A model generated the notes under the pieces. The model did no database searches. It saw only the letters and a program-made list of their open reading frames with translations, and was not told where the DNA came from. Positions 25,438 through 34,659 of a DNA stretch of 64,000 nucleotides are shown piece by piece (within the stretch, counting starts at the first letter, position 1; every line of letters begins with the position of its first letter). The stretch comes from Listeria immobilis (GTDB lineage Bacteria > Bacillota > Bacilli > Lactobacillales > Listeriaceae): the NCBI RefSeq assembly GCF_014322765.1, contig NZ_JAASTZ010000013.1, positions 1 through 64,000 of the forward strand, given 5' to 3'. A program made the translations under genes and the position numbers.

Positions 25438-25917
25438 ATGGCTTTTCAACTTATTCTTAATATAATTCTTGCTTGTTTGTGGATGTTTCTTGAGTCATCG
25501 TTTAGTTTTGCAACATTTATCATTGGCTTTATCATCGGGATTTTCCTCTTGCTATTCATGCGACGCTTTCTTGGATCACGATTTTACATTTTCCGATTGT
25601 TCGCTTTAGTCAAACTGGTATTTCGTTTCTTACATGATTTAATTATCTCTACTATTCATGTAAGCCGAATTGTCTTGAAAAAAGATATGAATATCCGTCC
25701 TGGAATTTTCAGATATGATACAACACTTGAAACTGATTGGGAAGTAACGATGTTGGCTTTACTAATCACCTTAACGCCTGGAACACTTTCAATTGATATT
25801 TCTGATGATTATAAAGCTATTTATGTCCATTCTCTTCATGTTCCAAATATAGAAGAAGAAATTGCTACCATTCGTAAATCATATGAAGGCGCGATTATGG
25901 AGGTGTTCCACGGATGA
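25438..25917 (+). CDS. mrpE: Mrp antiporter subunit E
   Basis: 159-residue MnhE-family subunit with N-terminal membrane helices. The characteristic WEVTMLALLITLTPGTLSIDI motif and the LYVHSLHVPN-like end (IYVHSLHVPN) are present. It starts 6 bases after mrpD and overlaps mrpF by 4 bases. Confidence 0.93.
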   Translation: MAFQLILNIILACLWMFLESSFSFATFIIGFIIGIFLLLFMRRFLGSRFYIFRLFALVKLVFRFLHDLIISTIHVSRIVLKKDMNIRPGIFRYDTTLETDWEVTMLALLITLTPGTLSIDISDDYKAIYVHSLHVPNIEEEIATIRKSYEGAIMEVFHG

Positions 25918-26201
25918 TTATTCAAATTGCATTATCTATTGGTTTACTGCTATATTCAGTTTCAACCTTCTTATATCTTTTCCGAATTCTAAAAGGACCA
26001 ACCACCTCGGATAAAGTAGTGGCACTTGATTCTATTGGGATGAATCTCGTTGCAATTGTTGCCCTCCTGTCGATGTTTTATGATACCAATGCTTTTTTAG
26101 ATGTAATCTTACTCATCGCTCTACTGGCATTTATTGGAACAGTTTCCTTTGCTAAATTTATTGAGAAAGGGAAGGTGATTGACCGTGAACGTGATAATTG
26201 A
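25914..26201 (+). CDS. mrpF: Mrp antiporter subunit F
   Basis: 95-residue three-helix subunit with the family segment RILKGPTTSDKVVALDSIGMNLVAIVALL; its conserved Asp in the DKVVALD region is needed for function in relatives. ATGA overlap with mrpE and a 17-base overlap with mrpG. Confidence 0.93.
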   Translation: MIIQIALSIGLLLYSVSTFLYLFRILKGPTTSDKVVALDSIGMNLVAIVALLSMFYDTNAFLDVILLIALLAFIGTVSFAKFIEKGKVIDRERDN

Positions 26202-26778
26202 AATTATTATTTCTGTGATGATTTTAATCGGCGGTTTGCTTAGTATTCTAGCCGCGATTGGTGTTATCAGATTGCCTGATGTTTATACAAGAACTCACGC
26301 TGCAGGTATTAGCAATACTTTCGGAGTTAGTTTGCTACTATTTGCCACGGTTGGTTACTTTTTCCACTCTGGAGAAGGATTTAATGCACGTGTCCTACTT
26401 GCTATTCTATTTATTTTCTTAACAACACCTGTTGCCTCTCACTTAATTAATCGGGCTGCTTATGATACAGGTGTTCCACTTGCCATTCGAATTCGTGACC
26501 AATTACGTTCCGTGAAAAAAGACGATATTAAGAAGAAGAAAAACTTAATTATTCGTCAAGAACAAATTGAAAAAGCACGACAAGAACGAGAAGAACTTGA
26601 AGAACGAATGGAATGGGAACGACGCGAAGAAAAAATTGATGAACGTGAAGATAAAGAAGAAGAACAACACGAACGTGATGAACAAACAATTGAAGAACAG
26701 TCGGATGATTCTGAGCATGAAATCATCGAGCAAGATGAAAGTGCAACAGACTCCGACGAAGATAAATCCGAAAAATAA
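26185..26778 (+). CDS. mrpG: Mrp antiporter subunit G with long acidic tail
   Basis: 197 residues; the first ~105 are the three-helix MnhG/PhaG subunit (RLPDVYTRTHAAGISNTFGVSL). The remaining ~90 are a cytoplasmic extension: a basic KKDDIKKKK stretch, then a Glu/Arg-rich probable coiled coil, then an acidic DDSEHE...DSDEDKSEK end. Typical MrpG proteins are roughly 110-130 residues, so the tail is an addition. GTG at 26185 is preferred because the TTG at 26179 touches the AAGGTGA ribosome site. Confidence 0.9.
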   Translation: MNVIIEIIISVMILIGGLLSILAAIGVIRLPDVYTRTHAAGISNTFGVSLLLFATVGYFFHSGEGFNARVLLAILFIFLTTPVASHLINRAAYDTGVPLAIRIRDQLRSVKKDDIKKKKNLIIRQEQIEKARQEREELEERMEWERREEKIDEREDKEEEQHERDEQTIEEQSDDSEHEIIEQDESATDSDEDKSEK

Positions 26779-26779
26779 A

Positions 26780-26826
26780 AACAGCATGGTGAAGAGTTAT
26801 TATTACTCTCCGCCATGCTCTTCTTT
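26780..26826. terminator. Bidirectional terminator between mrpG and menI
   Basis: Stem AGCATGG-GAAGAG(T) / ACTCT-CCATGCT around tattatt, with A and T runs outside. It overlaps the menI stop codon. Confidence 0.8.
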
Positions 26827-27192
26827 TCGTTTCTTTTTCACTGCTATTGTACATCTACTAATACAGATCAACCTATTTGTTTCATCGGTAATTTTTATCT
26901 CCCATACTTGTGTACTTTTCCCAAGATGGGTTGCTTCTGCCGTTGCTGTAATCAGACCTGCTTTTTTAGAAGCTAAGTGGTTTGCGTTAATTTCTAGACC
27001 AAAAACGATTTCATCAGGTTCGATTGATTTTGCAGCACCTATACTTGCGGCATGTTCTGCTAATACAACAGAAACCCCGCCGTGCAAATAGCCAAATGGT
27101 TGATGTACTTTTTCGGTCACGTCTAACTGAACTATTGCTTTTCCTTTTTCTACCGATATTACTTGAATACCAATTGTTTCTTGAAGTCCCAT
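26803..27192 (-). CDS. menI: Hotdog-fold thioesterase, probable DHNA-CoA thioesterase
   Basis: 129-residue PaaI/YuxO-family acyl-CoA thioesterase. The motif QPFGYLHGGVSVVLAEHAAS contains the HGG loop and catalytic Glu. I recall the equivalent Listeria gene (lmo2385) being shown to be MenI, releasing 1,4-dihydroxy-2-naphthoate from its CoA ester in menaquinone synthesis; the position here between mrp and the YuiD-like gene matches. From sequence alone only a hotdog thioesterase can be claimed. Confidence 0.8.
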   Translation of the reverse strand: MGLQETIGIQVISVEKGKAIVQLDVTEKVHQPFGYLHGGVSVVLAEHAASIGAAKSIEPDEIVFGLEINANHLASKKAGLITATAEATHLGKSTQVWEIKITDETNRLICISRCTIAVKKKRKEEHGGE

Positions 27193-27320
27193 GTGTTCCC
27201 TTCTTTCCGAAATTGATTTATACTTTATTATATAAGAGTTGAAAGAAAAATTCTATATTGCTCTCTTAATAAGTTTTGTTGTGGTAAAATGAAAATAGTC
27301 TATTTGACAGGAGAGATTAG

Positions 27321-27794
27321 ATGTCGATATTTATGAATACACCATTAATTGCTTCGATTATTGCGATTGTATTTGCACAGGTCGTCAAAGTGCCAATACA
27401 TATTCTAGTATATCGCAAGTTCAACTTCGGGCTTATGTTTTCTACTGGTGGCATGCCTAGTTCTCATTCAGCAGCAGTAACAGCATTAATGACTACACTT
27501 GCTATTGAATATGGTTTAGATTCGCCTTATTTCGCCCTTGCAGTTGTTTTTGGTATTATCGTCATGTTTGATGCAACAGGCGTTAGAAGACAAGCTGGCG
27601 AACAAGCTGTCGTGCTTAATAAACTAGTTACCGATTTCCAAGAATTTATGGAACATGCAAAAGGGCTTGCCGCACCTGAACAAGAAGAAAAAACCAAACA
27701 TTTAAAAGAATTACTTGGTCATAAGCCAATGGAGGTTTTCTTTGGTGCAGTGACCGGGATTGTCATCGGATTTTTAATGGAATTTATTTTATGA
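27321..27794 (+). CDS. YuiD-like divergent PAP2 membrane protein
   Basis: 157-residue membrane protein of the DUF212 family, related to acid phosphatase/VanZ-like PAP2 enzymes. GGMPSSHSAAVTAL resembles the PAP2 SRPSGHS-type motif; FDATGVRRQAGEQA is the family's second signature. A polar segment (about 100-135) separates the last helix. CAGGAG lies 8-9 bases before the ATG. The biochemical function is not established. Confidence 0.85.
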   Translation: MSIFMNTPLIASIIAIVFAQVVKVPIHILVYRKFNFGLMFSTGGMPSSHSAAVTALMTTLAIEYGLDSPYFALAVVFGIIVMFDATGVRRQAGEQAVVLNKLVTDFQEFMEHAKGLAAPEQEEKTKHLKELLGHKPMEVFFGAVTGIVIGFLMEFIL

Positions 27795-27823
27795 AAAAGC
27801 TGGCACTTGCTAGCTTTTTTCAT
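27795..27823 (+). terminator. Terminator of the YuiD-like gene
   Basis: Stem AAAAGCT-GC / GC-AGCTTTTTT directly after the stop codon. Confidence 0.8.
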
Positions 27824-27936
27824 TGTATAAAACTCTCATCCTGCTATCTATACATCATTATACAACTGTTTCCTTTAAAAATTTATCGTATTTAACTTTC
27901 CTATGTCTTGAAGCCCTTCCTTGCAAGAATAGCCCC

Positions 27937-27965
27937 TTACAAAAACCGAAAAATCATAGTATAAT
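27937..27965 (+). promoter_or_regulatory. Promoter of the CLC channel gene
   Basis: TTACAA, a 17-base spacer and a perfect TATAAT. This implies a leader of nearly 200 bases before the TTG start at 28169; the leader holds a small CTGTT/AACAG hairpin near 28017-28039. I see no fluoride riboswitch pattern. Confidence 0.65.
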
Positions 27966-28168
27966 GAAAACACTTGGAGTTTATTTTTCTATATTAACAA
28001 GAAACATATAACCCCTTCTGTTTTCATTAAAGCAACAGACGCTCCTTTACGTTTTACTCGATAAGATAGTCCATTGTTGATGACAAAATGGCGCTTCTTT
28101 TTGAGAAAAGTCTCATTTTTAAGGTGGGCGAATTTATATATAATAGTTTAAATAAGGAGTTGGACTGC

Positions 28169-29398
28169 TTGAAAAAATTGTCATTCGTTTTTGGTTTTTA
28201 TACGCTTGCTCTTGGACTTCTAGTTGGTGCAATTGCTGCTATCTTCTTAGTCTTAGTTTATTTTTCTACTGAATTTTTATGGACTTACATACCTGAACAT
28301 TTCCAATCACCATGGTTTTATCCTTTAATTATCGGGTTAATTGGTGGATTGTTTGTAGGATTGTTGCAAATTAAGTTTGGCGCTTATCCGCACTCTATGC
28401 ATGAAAATATGGCTGAGCTTAAGCGTACTGGCAGGATTGAATATAAAGGTAGCTTGCTTAAAACAATTATAAGTGCTTGGATTATTCTATCTTTCGGGGC
28501 TAGTGTTGGGCCAGAAGCAGCATTAATCGGGATTGTTGGGAGCAGTACCACATGGATTATCGATCATTTAAAAGTCTCTTTAAAACATAAAGAAGAATTG
28601 ATTAGTTTAAGTATTGGCGCTATTATTTCTAGTATTTTCCTTTCGCCTTTTAGTGGGCTAGCTGAGGAACTTGATGATAGTACAGAAGCTAAGAAAATTC
28701 CGAAAAAATCTAAATTACTTCTTTCTATTTTAATTTCAGTTAGTGCGCTCTCGTCGTTTTTATGGTTGAAATCATTTATGCAAGTACCACCTAGTATTTT
28801 TGCCATTCGTTTACCTGATGCAGGTTGGTCCTGGTGGTTTGCCATCTTATTTTTCCCCATTATTATTTTAGGATGGCTATTTAGTATTTATTTTAAGCAG
28901 CTTCAAGTTTACCTATCAAAAGCGCTCTCACTTATTAAAAATAAAATGGTTCTTGCTTTAATTGGTGGTTTAAGTATCGGCGTCTTTGGCATAGGTTCAT
29001 CTTATTTATTATTTTCCGGAGAACACCAATTAATCGAAGTAACAAAATCGGTTCAAACATTTTCGATTATCGCCTTATTACTTATCGCTCTTTTAAAACC
29101 GGTGTTAGTTGCACTTTGTTTAGCTACTGGTTGGAGAGGGGGAGCCATCTTCCCCGCAATCTTCTCTAGCAGTATCATGGGATATATTGTAACTGCATGG
29201 CTAGATGCGCCCACTGGTTTTTTAATCACTGTATTCGTCGCTGCAAGCTGTACAAAAATCATTGGCAAGCCGCTATTAACAGCATCGATTCTGTTATTTG
29301 TCTTTCCACTACAATTCTTCCCATTCATATTACTTACTGGATTTATCGTAAATAAAGATTGGTGGGCTAGCATTAAAAAAAGAATCCAACCAAATTAA
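28169..29398 (+). CDS. CLC-family chloride channel/transporter
   Basis: 409-residue polytopic protein of the voltage-gated chloride channel family. GASVGPEAALIGI is the CLC GxxxGPE selectivity-filter element; ATGWRGGAIFPAIFSSSIMG matches the GxFxP-like filter region in a divergent form. The start is TTG at 28169 with AAGGAG ten bases upstream. An upstream ATG at 28088 has no ribosome site and would add a non-membrane leader. Ion selectivity and direction are not predictable here. Confidence 0.85.
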   Translation: MKKLSFVFGFYTLALGLLVGAIAAIFLVLVYFSTEFLWTYIPEHFQSPWFYPLIIGLIGGLFVGLLQIKFGAYPHSMHENMAELKRTGRIEYKGSLLKTIISAWIILSFGASVGPEAALIGIVGSSTTWIIDHLKVSLKHKEELISLSIGAIISSIFLSPFSGLAEELDDSTEAKKIPKKSKLLLSILISVSALSSFLWLKSFMQVPPSIFAIRLPDAGWSWWFAILFFPIIILGWLFSIYFKQLQVYLSKALSLIKNKMVLALIGGLSIGVFGIGSSYLLFSGEHQLIEVTKSVQTFSIIALLLIALLKPVLVALCLATGWRGGAIFPAIFSSSIMGYIVTAWLDAPTGFLITVFVAASCTKIIGKPLLTASILLFVFPLQFFPFILLTGFIVNKDWWASIKKRIQPN

Positions 29399-29413
29399 AA
29401 AAGTACTTTTTAA

Positions 29414-29486
29414 ATGCAAAATAAGCAGAAATCTGATAGCTCCATTTAAAAATGGCTCTATATAATGATTTCTGCTTTTATTATTT
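29414..29486. terminator. Bidirectional terminator / repeated palindrome
   Basis: Long stem: AATAAGCAGAAATC (29420-29433) pairs with GATTTCTGCTT-TATT (29467-29482), and inner TCCATTT pairs with AAATGG. It ends both the CLC gene and the convergent Crp/Fnr-like gene, and resembles the palindrome at 18311-18370. Confidence 0.75.
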
Positions 29487-29499
29487 TCTATAATGGTTT

Positions 29500-30156
29500 T
29501 TAGCTCTCAGGCTCTTCAACCACTTTATTTTCAACTTTTTTAATGTAGAACCTACCTTGTTTCTCTTTTAAAACTTCTTTTTCAATTAAAAGTAATAGTT
29601 TTTCATTTAATAATTTTCGTGATATTTTGCCGTACTTGGCCATTTTCATTTTATTAATATATTTTGGGATTTCTTGGTAGCCATCTATACTTTCGATTTC
29701 TAACTTTTCGCAAAGATATTGCAAAGCGTAAACGATTCTTTCTTCTGCGGATAAATCATATTTAATTAACTCATTATATAAATTTTTGTTATTGACTAGG
29801 GTTGCTTCTAACAGCCATTCCATGTATGAAGGTTTATTTGTCGCATAGTTGAGAAAATACTCTCTATCCACAAATACGAGCGAAACATCTGTATCACAAA
29901 CCAAATGTAATTCATTCTCTCCACTAATTGCTGCGACTTGCTGGTTAATTATATCCCCATTTGAAAAAAAATGAAGAATTTGAAATTTTTTATTCTCAAC
30001 GTGAAGAATTCCATTTGTAATGATAATAAACTCGTCTAGAAAAGTTTCTCCCTTGATAATCTTATTTTTAGAGAGTTTCACGTAACGGATCCATTTATCT
30101 TTTAACTTATACTTATCTAATTCTTGGACCATTTCTTTCACTTCTTCATTGTACAA
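29500..30156 (-). CDS. Crp/Fnr-family (PrfA-like) transcriptional regulator
   Basis: 218-residue regulator with an N-terminal cyclic-nucleotide-binding-like beta roll (about 20-125: IIKGETFLDEFIIITNGILHV, FSNGDIINQ), a dimer helix, and a C-terminal winged helix (about 150-205, ISRKLLNEKLLLLIEKEVLKEKQGRFYI). The HTH is divergent from classical Crp, as in several Listeria paralogues. No Fe-S cysteine set is present (only two scattered Cys). TTG start with AGGAGGAG six bases upstream. Target genes unknown. Confidence 0.82.
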   Translation of the reverse strand: MYNEEVKEMVQELDKYKLKDKWIRYVKLSKNKIIKGETFLDEFIIITNGILHVENKKFQILHFFSNGDIINQQVAAISGENELHLVCDTDVSLVFVDREYFLNYATNKPSYMEWLLEATLVNNKNLYNELIKYDLSAEERIVYALQYLCEKLEIESIDGYQEIPKYINKMKMAKYGKISRKLLNEKLLLLIEKEVLKEKQGRFYIKKVENKVVEEPES

Positions 30157-30294
30157 ATGTATCTCCTCCTACTAGTTTTCCTAAGTTTAGCAGGATTAAA
30201 GGGATTTCATGTGTGGATTTTACACACTATTAGGTTTCTTTTTCGTCAAATTTATTACAAAAGTACCTTTAAAATGAGAAATTATAACTAAAAA

Positions 30295-30327
30295 GAAAAA
30301 TCCTCATCCATCAATGGAGAGAATTTC
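30295..30327 (-). terminator. Terminator of the YwqG-like gene
   Basis: Minus-strand stem AATTCTCTCCAT / ATGGATGAGGATT followed by TTTTC, about 10 bases after the stop. Confidence 0.65.
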
Positions 30328-30334
30328 TGCTTTT

Positions 30335-31153
30335 TTAGGAACAATCCCAGTTATATAAAATATTCGAAAAGTCACGATTAATTAAGTCTTGTTTATTAAT
30401 GAAAAAATTACCAACGCCACAATCACCCCACATAATTGCCATTCGATTTTCGTCAAAGTCTTCTGAGGCCAATTGGAATAACAACGTGTCATGATACGGG
30501 CTTTCTGTATACATACGAGGATCTTCTTGTGTGAAAAATGGATAGCCACCAACTTGACTTTTCTCTGTTGCTAGATTAAATAATTGGTCTATTTTATCTT
30601 CAGCTTCGGCAAATATTAAATCTGCAAGTTCATAGAAATTATGACCAAATTCATGTTCAAAATCATAACTATCTTGTAAAAGGATTTGATCTGATACTAG
30701 ACCAGAGATTTTAAACTCCCCATTAACGACCGGATAAAAGTGTGTTTTTAATACATCTTTAAAAAAGAAATCTTGTTCTTCTGCCGTTAAACTTTCACTT
30801 CCTAAATCATCAAAGAAAAAAACACGGAAATTTTCTTGCTTTGTAGGATTTTCGAAATTAAGTCCTAATAAATCATCTTGATAATCAATGTAAAATGCCA
30901 ATATACCAAATTCTGGATAATTTTCCATTTGTGGCATTTCGGAAAAATTAATTTGCGCTAATAAAGAAAGCGGCTTCCCTTCTTCTGTTAATGGGTAACC
31001 TTGTTCTTTTGGCAAATAACCACGTCCTCCAGCTTTACTTTGGAGTAATGATAATGTTCCCGCTTCTTTAAAATTCAATACTAGCCGTTCTTTCTCAGTT
31101 TCTAAAAATCGCTCTGCCCATTCACTTGGTAGAATATCGAAAAGTTGTTCCAT
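30335..31153 (-). CDS. YwqG-like DUF1963 protein
   Basis: 272-residue cytosolic protein of the DUF1963/YwqG family. Recognisable motifs: QSKAGGRGYLP...YP, LLAQINFSEMP, GILAFYID, KSQVGGYPFFTQEDPR and MWGDCGVGNFFI. Family members are of unknown function and often sit near polymorphic-toxin or immunity genes in Bacilli, but nothing of that kind lies here. AAGGTAA precedes the ATG. Same strand as ndh but with about 80 bases between them. Confidence 0.82.
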   Translation of the reverse strand: MEQLFDILPSEWAERFLETEKERLVLNFKEAGTLSLLQSKAGGRGYLPKEQGYPLTEEGKPLSLLAQINFSEMPQMENYPEFGILAFYIDYQDDLLGLNFENPTKQENFRVFFFDDLGSESLTAEEQDFFFKDVLKTHFYPVVNGEFKISGLVSDQILLQDSYDFEHEFGHNFYELADLIFAEAEDKIDQLFNLATEKSQVGGYPFFTQEDPRMYTESPYHDTLLFQLASEDFDENRMAIMWGDCGVGNFFINKQDLINRDFSNILYNWDCS

Positions 31154-31234
31154 GCGTTACCTTCTTTCTTTTTTTCCATTATAACATGAAAAAGTGCAAT
31201 ATCTGATGAAACGAGATATTGCACTACTTTGTTA

Positions 31235-32446
31235 TTATTTATAAAATTTAAATTTCCCTTTACTCGCTAAAACACCTGAACCGCCTATTAATAGAAGCGC
31301 ACGATCATCAATAACTTTTTTCATTACGGATGCTGGGTAGCCTTTAAGATTTTTTCCAAAGACAACGCCAATTGCATCATTATCACCTAATGAGCAAACC
31401 GTTCCTTTTTCATGATAAACAAAATCTTGTAAATCTGTTTCACCATTCACTAATTTTTCTAAGTTGACTGCCGCTACATCTGCTTGTTGCATAGCGATTT
31501 GGGCAGTTGGTGGGAATGGACGTTCATTCGCTGGGTTAATGATTAAAGAACAGTCACCCACGATTAAAATTTCTTCATTACCTGGAACAGTAAGATTATT
31601 GTTTACTTTTACACGTCCTCGGCCTGCTTCAAATCCAGATGCTTCGATGACACTATTTCCACGAACTCCAGCAGCCCATATAATCGTTGCTGCTTTAATT
31701 TCGCGAATTTCGTTTTCACTTTCAGCATATTTTACGCCGTCAGCAGTAGCTTCTTTGACTGGTTTCCCAACATGAAACTCTACACCACGGTCTTCTAAAA
31801 CACCTACTCCATAATCCACTAATTTAGCATCAAATTGTGGTAATACTTTTGGTGCTGCTTCCATACAGAAAATCTTTACTTTCTCACGAGGTACATCATA
31901 TTTTTTAACTAGTTCTGGAATGCGATTAGTTAATTCCCCAAGAAACTCAATTCCAGTAAAGCCAGCTCCACCAACGATGATTGTTAATAATTCATCACGA
32001 GGATCTGTTTTCCATTTAGCAAATTGCGCCTCGATATGCGCACGGATTTTTTTCACTGATTCTACGCTTGTAATAGTAAACGCATATTCTTTTAAACCAC
32101 TGATTCCAAATGTTTCTGCTTCTGACCCAAGTGCAATTAACAAGTAGTCATAGCTAATATCGCCATTTGCATCTAGTGTAACTGTTTTTTCGTCTTTATT
32201 AATTTTGACTACAGTATCTTGCATGAAGGTTGTTTTTGCTTCATTAACAACTTTCTCAAGCGGGTACATTAATTTTTCTGGTTCAATTGTTCCTGCTGCT
32301 GCCTCATGTAACCATGTCGTTTCATGATGATAGTCATTCTTATTCACTAGAACGATTTCGGCATCCAAGTTTCTCTGTTGCAATTTACGCAATGTTTTTA
32401 GTCCTCCGTAACCTGCTCCGAGAATGACAATTTTTGATTTACTCAT
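31235..32446 (-). CDS. ndh: Type II NADH dehydrogenase
   Basis: 403-residue peripheral membrane flavoprotein passing electrons from NADH to menaquinone without proton pumping. FAD site VILGAGYGGLKTLRKL at the N-terminus, the NADH-binding IVGGAGFTGIEFLGEL loop (about 158-173), a second FAD segment ILIVGDCSLI, and AQIAMQQADVAA quinone-side helix. It is divergent from the ferredoxin-NADP reductase gene and close to menI, so respiratory functions cluster here. Confidence 0.94.
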   Translation of the reverse strand: MSKSKIVILGAGYGGLKTLRKLQQRNLDAEIVLVNKNDYHHETTWLHEAAAGTIEPEKLMYPLEKVVNEAKTTFMQDTVVKINKDEKTVTLDANGDISYDYLLIALGSEAETFGISGLKEYAFTITSVESVKKIRAHIEAQFAKWKTDPRDELLTIIVGGAGFTGIEFLGELTNRIPELVKKYDVPREKVKIFCMEAAPKVLPQFDAKLVDYGVGVLEDRGVEFHVGKPVKEATADGVKYAESENEIREIKAATIIWAAGVRGNSVIEASGFEAGRGRVKVNNNLTVPGNEEILIVGDCSLIINPANERPFPPTAQIAMQQADVAAVNLEKLVNGETDLQDFVYHEKGTVCSLGDNDAIGVVFGKNLKGYPASVMKKVIDDRALLLIGGSGVLASKGKFKFYK

Positions 32447-32897
32447 CTGTTATCACATCTACTTTCCCTTATATTTTTCTTCACAAAAAAAATTGCATTA
32501 AGAATTTCTTACTGCACCTATGTAGATTGCGCTAAAAATCTACTGCAAACTATTTTCAAGTGAAACTGGTAAGTACCAATATATTCCCCATATTTATAGC
32601 TTACAAACTATATCATAGACTTTTTAAGTATCATTTTCAAGAAAGCGAACTTGCGGTTTTTGGCTTCCTGCGAACTAGGTTAGAGTGGTATACGATTTTT
32701 TTCACAATAAAGCTCTCTACTTGCTTGTATTTTGGAATCATCCTTTATTTAAATTAAAATTGGTCTAGTTCACTTTAATTCCTTTTTTTAGTCTAGCAAT
32801 CCCGCAAACATTCTTTTTCAACAAATTATGCTAAAATATGCTTATTGCAACTTTAGTGTTTTCAAAAGGAATTTAGTACCTAGGGGGGTGATGTGTT
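32447..32897. other. 451-bp intergenic region between ndh and the FNR gene
   Basis: No gene seen; a 65-codon plus-strand frame (32560-32757) lacks a ribosome site and looks incidental. It should hold divergent promoters: TAAAAT near 32832 is a possible -10 for the reductase. A GTAGATT/AATCTAC hairpin lies near 32522-32545 on the ndh side. Confidence 0.5.
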
Positions 32898-33893
32898 TTG
32901 GATGAAAAAACAAAAATATACGATATCACGATCATTGGCGGTGGACCAGTTGGGCTATTTGCGGCCTTTTATGCTGGAATGCGAAGTGCGAGTGTGAAAA
33001 TAATCGAAAGTTTACCACAATTAGGGGGGCAACTTTCAACGCTATATCCCGAGAAATATATTTATGATATTCCGGGCTATCCATCTGTCCGCGCACAAGA
33101 ACTTGTAAATAATCTTATTCAACAAATGAAGCCATTTGAGCCGACTGTTGCATTAGAAGAAGCTGTTCAAAGTGTGGAAAAACAAGTTGATGGTACATTT
33201 GAAATCATCACAAAGAAAGACATACATTATAGTAAAGCAGTGATTATAACAGCAGGTAACGGCGCATTTGAACCTAGACGTTTGGACCTTCCTAACGCGG
33301 AACAATATGAAGGCACAAATATTCACTACTTTATTAATGATATAAGTCGTTTTTCCGGACGGCATGTTGCTGTTTGTGGCGGCGGAGATTCTGCAGTAGA
33401 CTGGGCGCTTATGCTGGAAAAAGTTGCAAGTTCCGTGTCCATTATTCATAGACGCAACGCTTTTCGTGCACATGAACATAGCGTAAGCAATCTAGAAAAA
33501 TCTTCCATAAAGGTTAAAACACCATTCATTCCAACCGAAATTCTTGGAGATGGAGACAGGCTGACCCATATTACATTGCAAGAAGTAAAAGGAGATACAA
33601 AAGAAACGCTGGAAATTGACGATTTTATCATCAATTATGGCTTTGTTTCCTCACTTGGACCTATTAAAAATTGGGGACTTGAGCTAGAGCGTAACTCCAT
33701 TTTTGTCAATTCCAAAATGGAGACGAGTGTTCCTGGTATTTATTGTGCTGGTGATATTTGTACTTATGATGGCAAAGTAAAACTGATTGCTACTGGATTT
33801 GGGGAAGCACCTACTGCTGTAAATAATGCGATGAACTTTATTGATCCAAAAGCTCGCGTACAACCAATGCATTCCACTTCTTTATTCGAATAA
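32898..33893 (+). CDS. Ferredoxin/flavodoxin-NADP+ reductase (TrxR-like)
   Basis: 331-residue thioredoxin-reductase-like flavoprotein of the YumC type. FAD motif [21 protein letters not shown] motif [18 protein letters not shown]-terminal FAD motif GIYCAGDI. It lacks the CxxC of thioredoxin reductase between these motifs, as expected for ferredoxin-NADP reductases of Firmicutes. TTG start with AGGGGGGTGATG eight bases upstream. Followed by a terminator. Confidence 0.92.
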   Translation: MDEKTKIYDITIIGGGPVGLFAAFYAGMRSASVKIIESLPQLGGQLSTLYPEKYIYDIPGYPSVRAQELVNNLIQQMKPFEPTVALEEAVQSVEKQVDGTFEIITKKDIHYSKAVIITAGNGAFEPRRLDLPNAEQYEGTNIHYFINDISRFSGRHVAVCGGGDSAVDWALMLEKVASSVSIIHRRNAFRAHEHSVSNLEKSSIKVKTPFIPTEILGDGDRLTHITLQEVKGDTKETLEIDDFIINYGFVSSLGPIKNWGLELERNSIFVNSKMETSVPGIYCAGDICTYDGKVKLIATGFGEAPTAVNNAMNFIDPKARVQPMHSTSLFE

Positions 33894-33895
33894 TA

Positions 33896-33931
33896 CCTAA
33901 AGCCACGAGGTAACTTGTGGTTTTATTTTTT
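33896..33931 (+). terminator. Terminator of the ferredoxin-NADP reductase gene
   Basis: AAAGCCAC / GTGGTTTT stem followed by ATTTTTT. Confidence 0.75.
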
Positions 33932-33980
33932 ACTCACCGGGAAAAGTTCTTTGTAGAGATTTTTTAGGAGGAGATTAGCA

Positions 33981-34610
33981 ATGAATGTACTTGTAATTGG
34001 CGCAAATGGTAAGATTGGCCGTCATCTGGTTAAAAAACTTGCTTTAGAAAAAGGGTTTTTTGTGCGAGCAATGGTTAGAAAAGCCGAACAAGTAGCAGCA
34101 CTTGAAAAGCTTGGTGCAAAGCCTATTATTGCAGATTTAAAAAAAGATTTTATTTACGCGTACGATGAAATAGAAGCAGTCATTTTCACAGCAGGATCTG
34201 GCGGTCATACACCTCCTGAAGAAACCATCAAAATTGATCAGGATGGCGCAATTAAAGCAATAGAATTCGCAAAAGAAAGAGGAATTCGTCGCTTTATTCT
34301 TGTTAGTTCTTATGGAGCAGATAACCCAGAAAATGGACCAGACTCCCTTGTTCATTATTTAAAAGCTAAAGCTAAGGCAGATGAAGTACTAAAAAGAAGC
34401 CGACTTGAGTATACAATCGTCCGCCCAGTTGGACTTTCTGATGACGCTGGAACTGGCAAAATCGCGGAAGTTTCTGGTACGCCAAAAACATCAATACCAC
34501 GTGAAGATGTAGCCACTTTTATTACAGAAGCTTTGTCACAAAAATCCAGTTTTTATAAGACATATACCATCGAAAGCGGCGAAACACCCATCACCAATTT
34601 TTTCAACTAA
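33981..34610 (+). CDS. NAD(P)-binding atypical SDR protein (YhfK/NmrA-like)
   Basis: 209-residue Rossmann protein. GANGKIGRHLVKKL is the GxxGxxG nucleotide site; VSSYGADNPENGP and the YLKAKAKADEVLKRSRLEYTIVRP segment are typical of the SDR_a5/NmrA-like group. Strong AGGAGGAG ribosome site. Monocistronic between terminators. The substrate is unknown. Confidence 0.85.
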   Translation: MNVLVIGANGKIGRHLVKKLALEKGFFVRAMVRKAEQVAALEKLGAKPIIADLKKDFIYAYDEIEAVIFTAGSGGHTPPEETIKIDQDGAIKAIEFAKERGIRRFILVSSYGADNPENGPDSLVHYLKAKAKADEVLKRSRLEYTIVRPVGLSDDAGTGKIAEVSGTPKTSIPREDVATFITEALSQKSSFYKTYTIESGETPITNFFN

Positions 34611-34612
34611 TA

Positions 34613-34655
34613 AAAAGCGATGATGCCAATTTTTACGGCTCATCGCTTTTTCTAT
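34613..34655. terminator. Bidirectional terminator
   Basis: AAAAGCGATGA-GCC / GGC-TCATCGCTTTTT stem between the SDR-like gene (+) and the YuzB-like gene (-). Confidence 0.85.
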
Positions 34656-34659
34656 ATTA

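Noticed and set aside
26545-27091. Ser-, Phe- and Lys/Asn-rich frames opposite and beside the mrpG tail
   Set aside because: They are shadows of the low-complexity Glu/Arg-rich coding tail of mrpG.
27966-28168. Fluoride (crcB) riboswitch in the CLC channel leader
   Set aside because: The conserved fluoride aptamer segments are not seen, and the channel lacks evidence of the CLC-F type.
32560-32757. 65-codon plus-strand frame between ndh and ferredoxin-NADP reductase
   Set aside because: GTG start without SD, unusual residue mix, and it lies in a region expected to hold divergent promoters.
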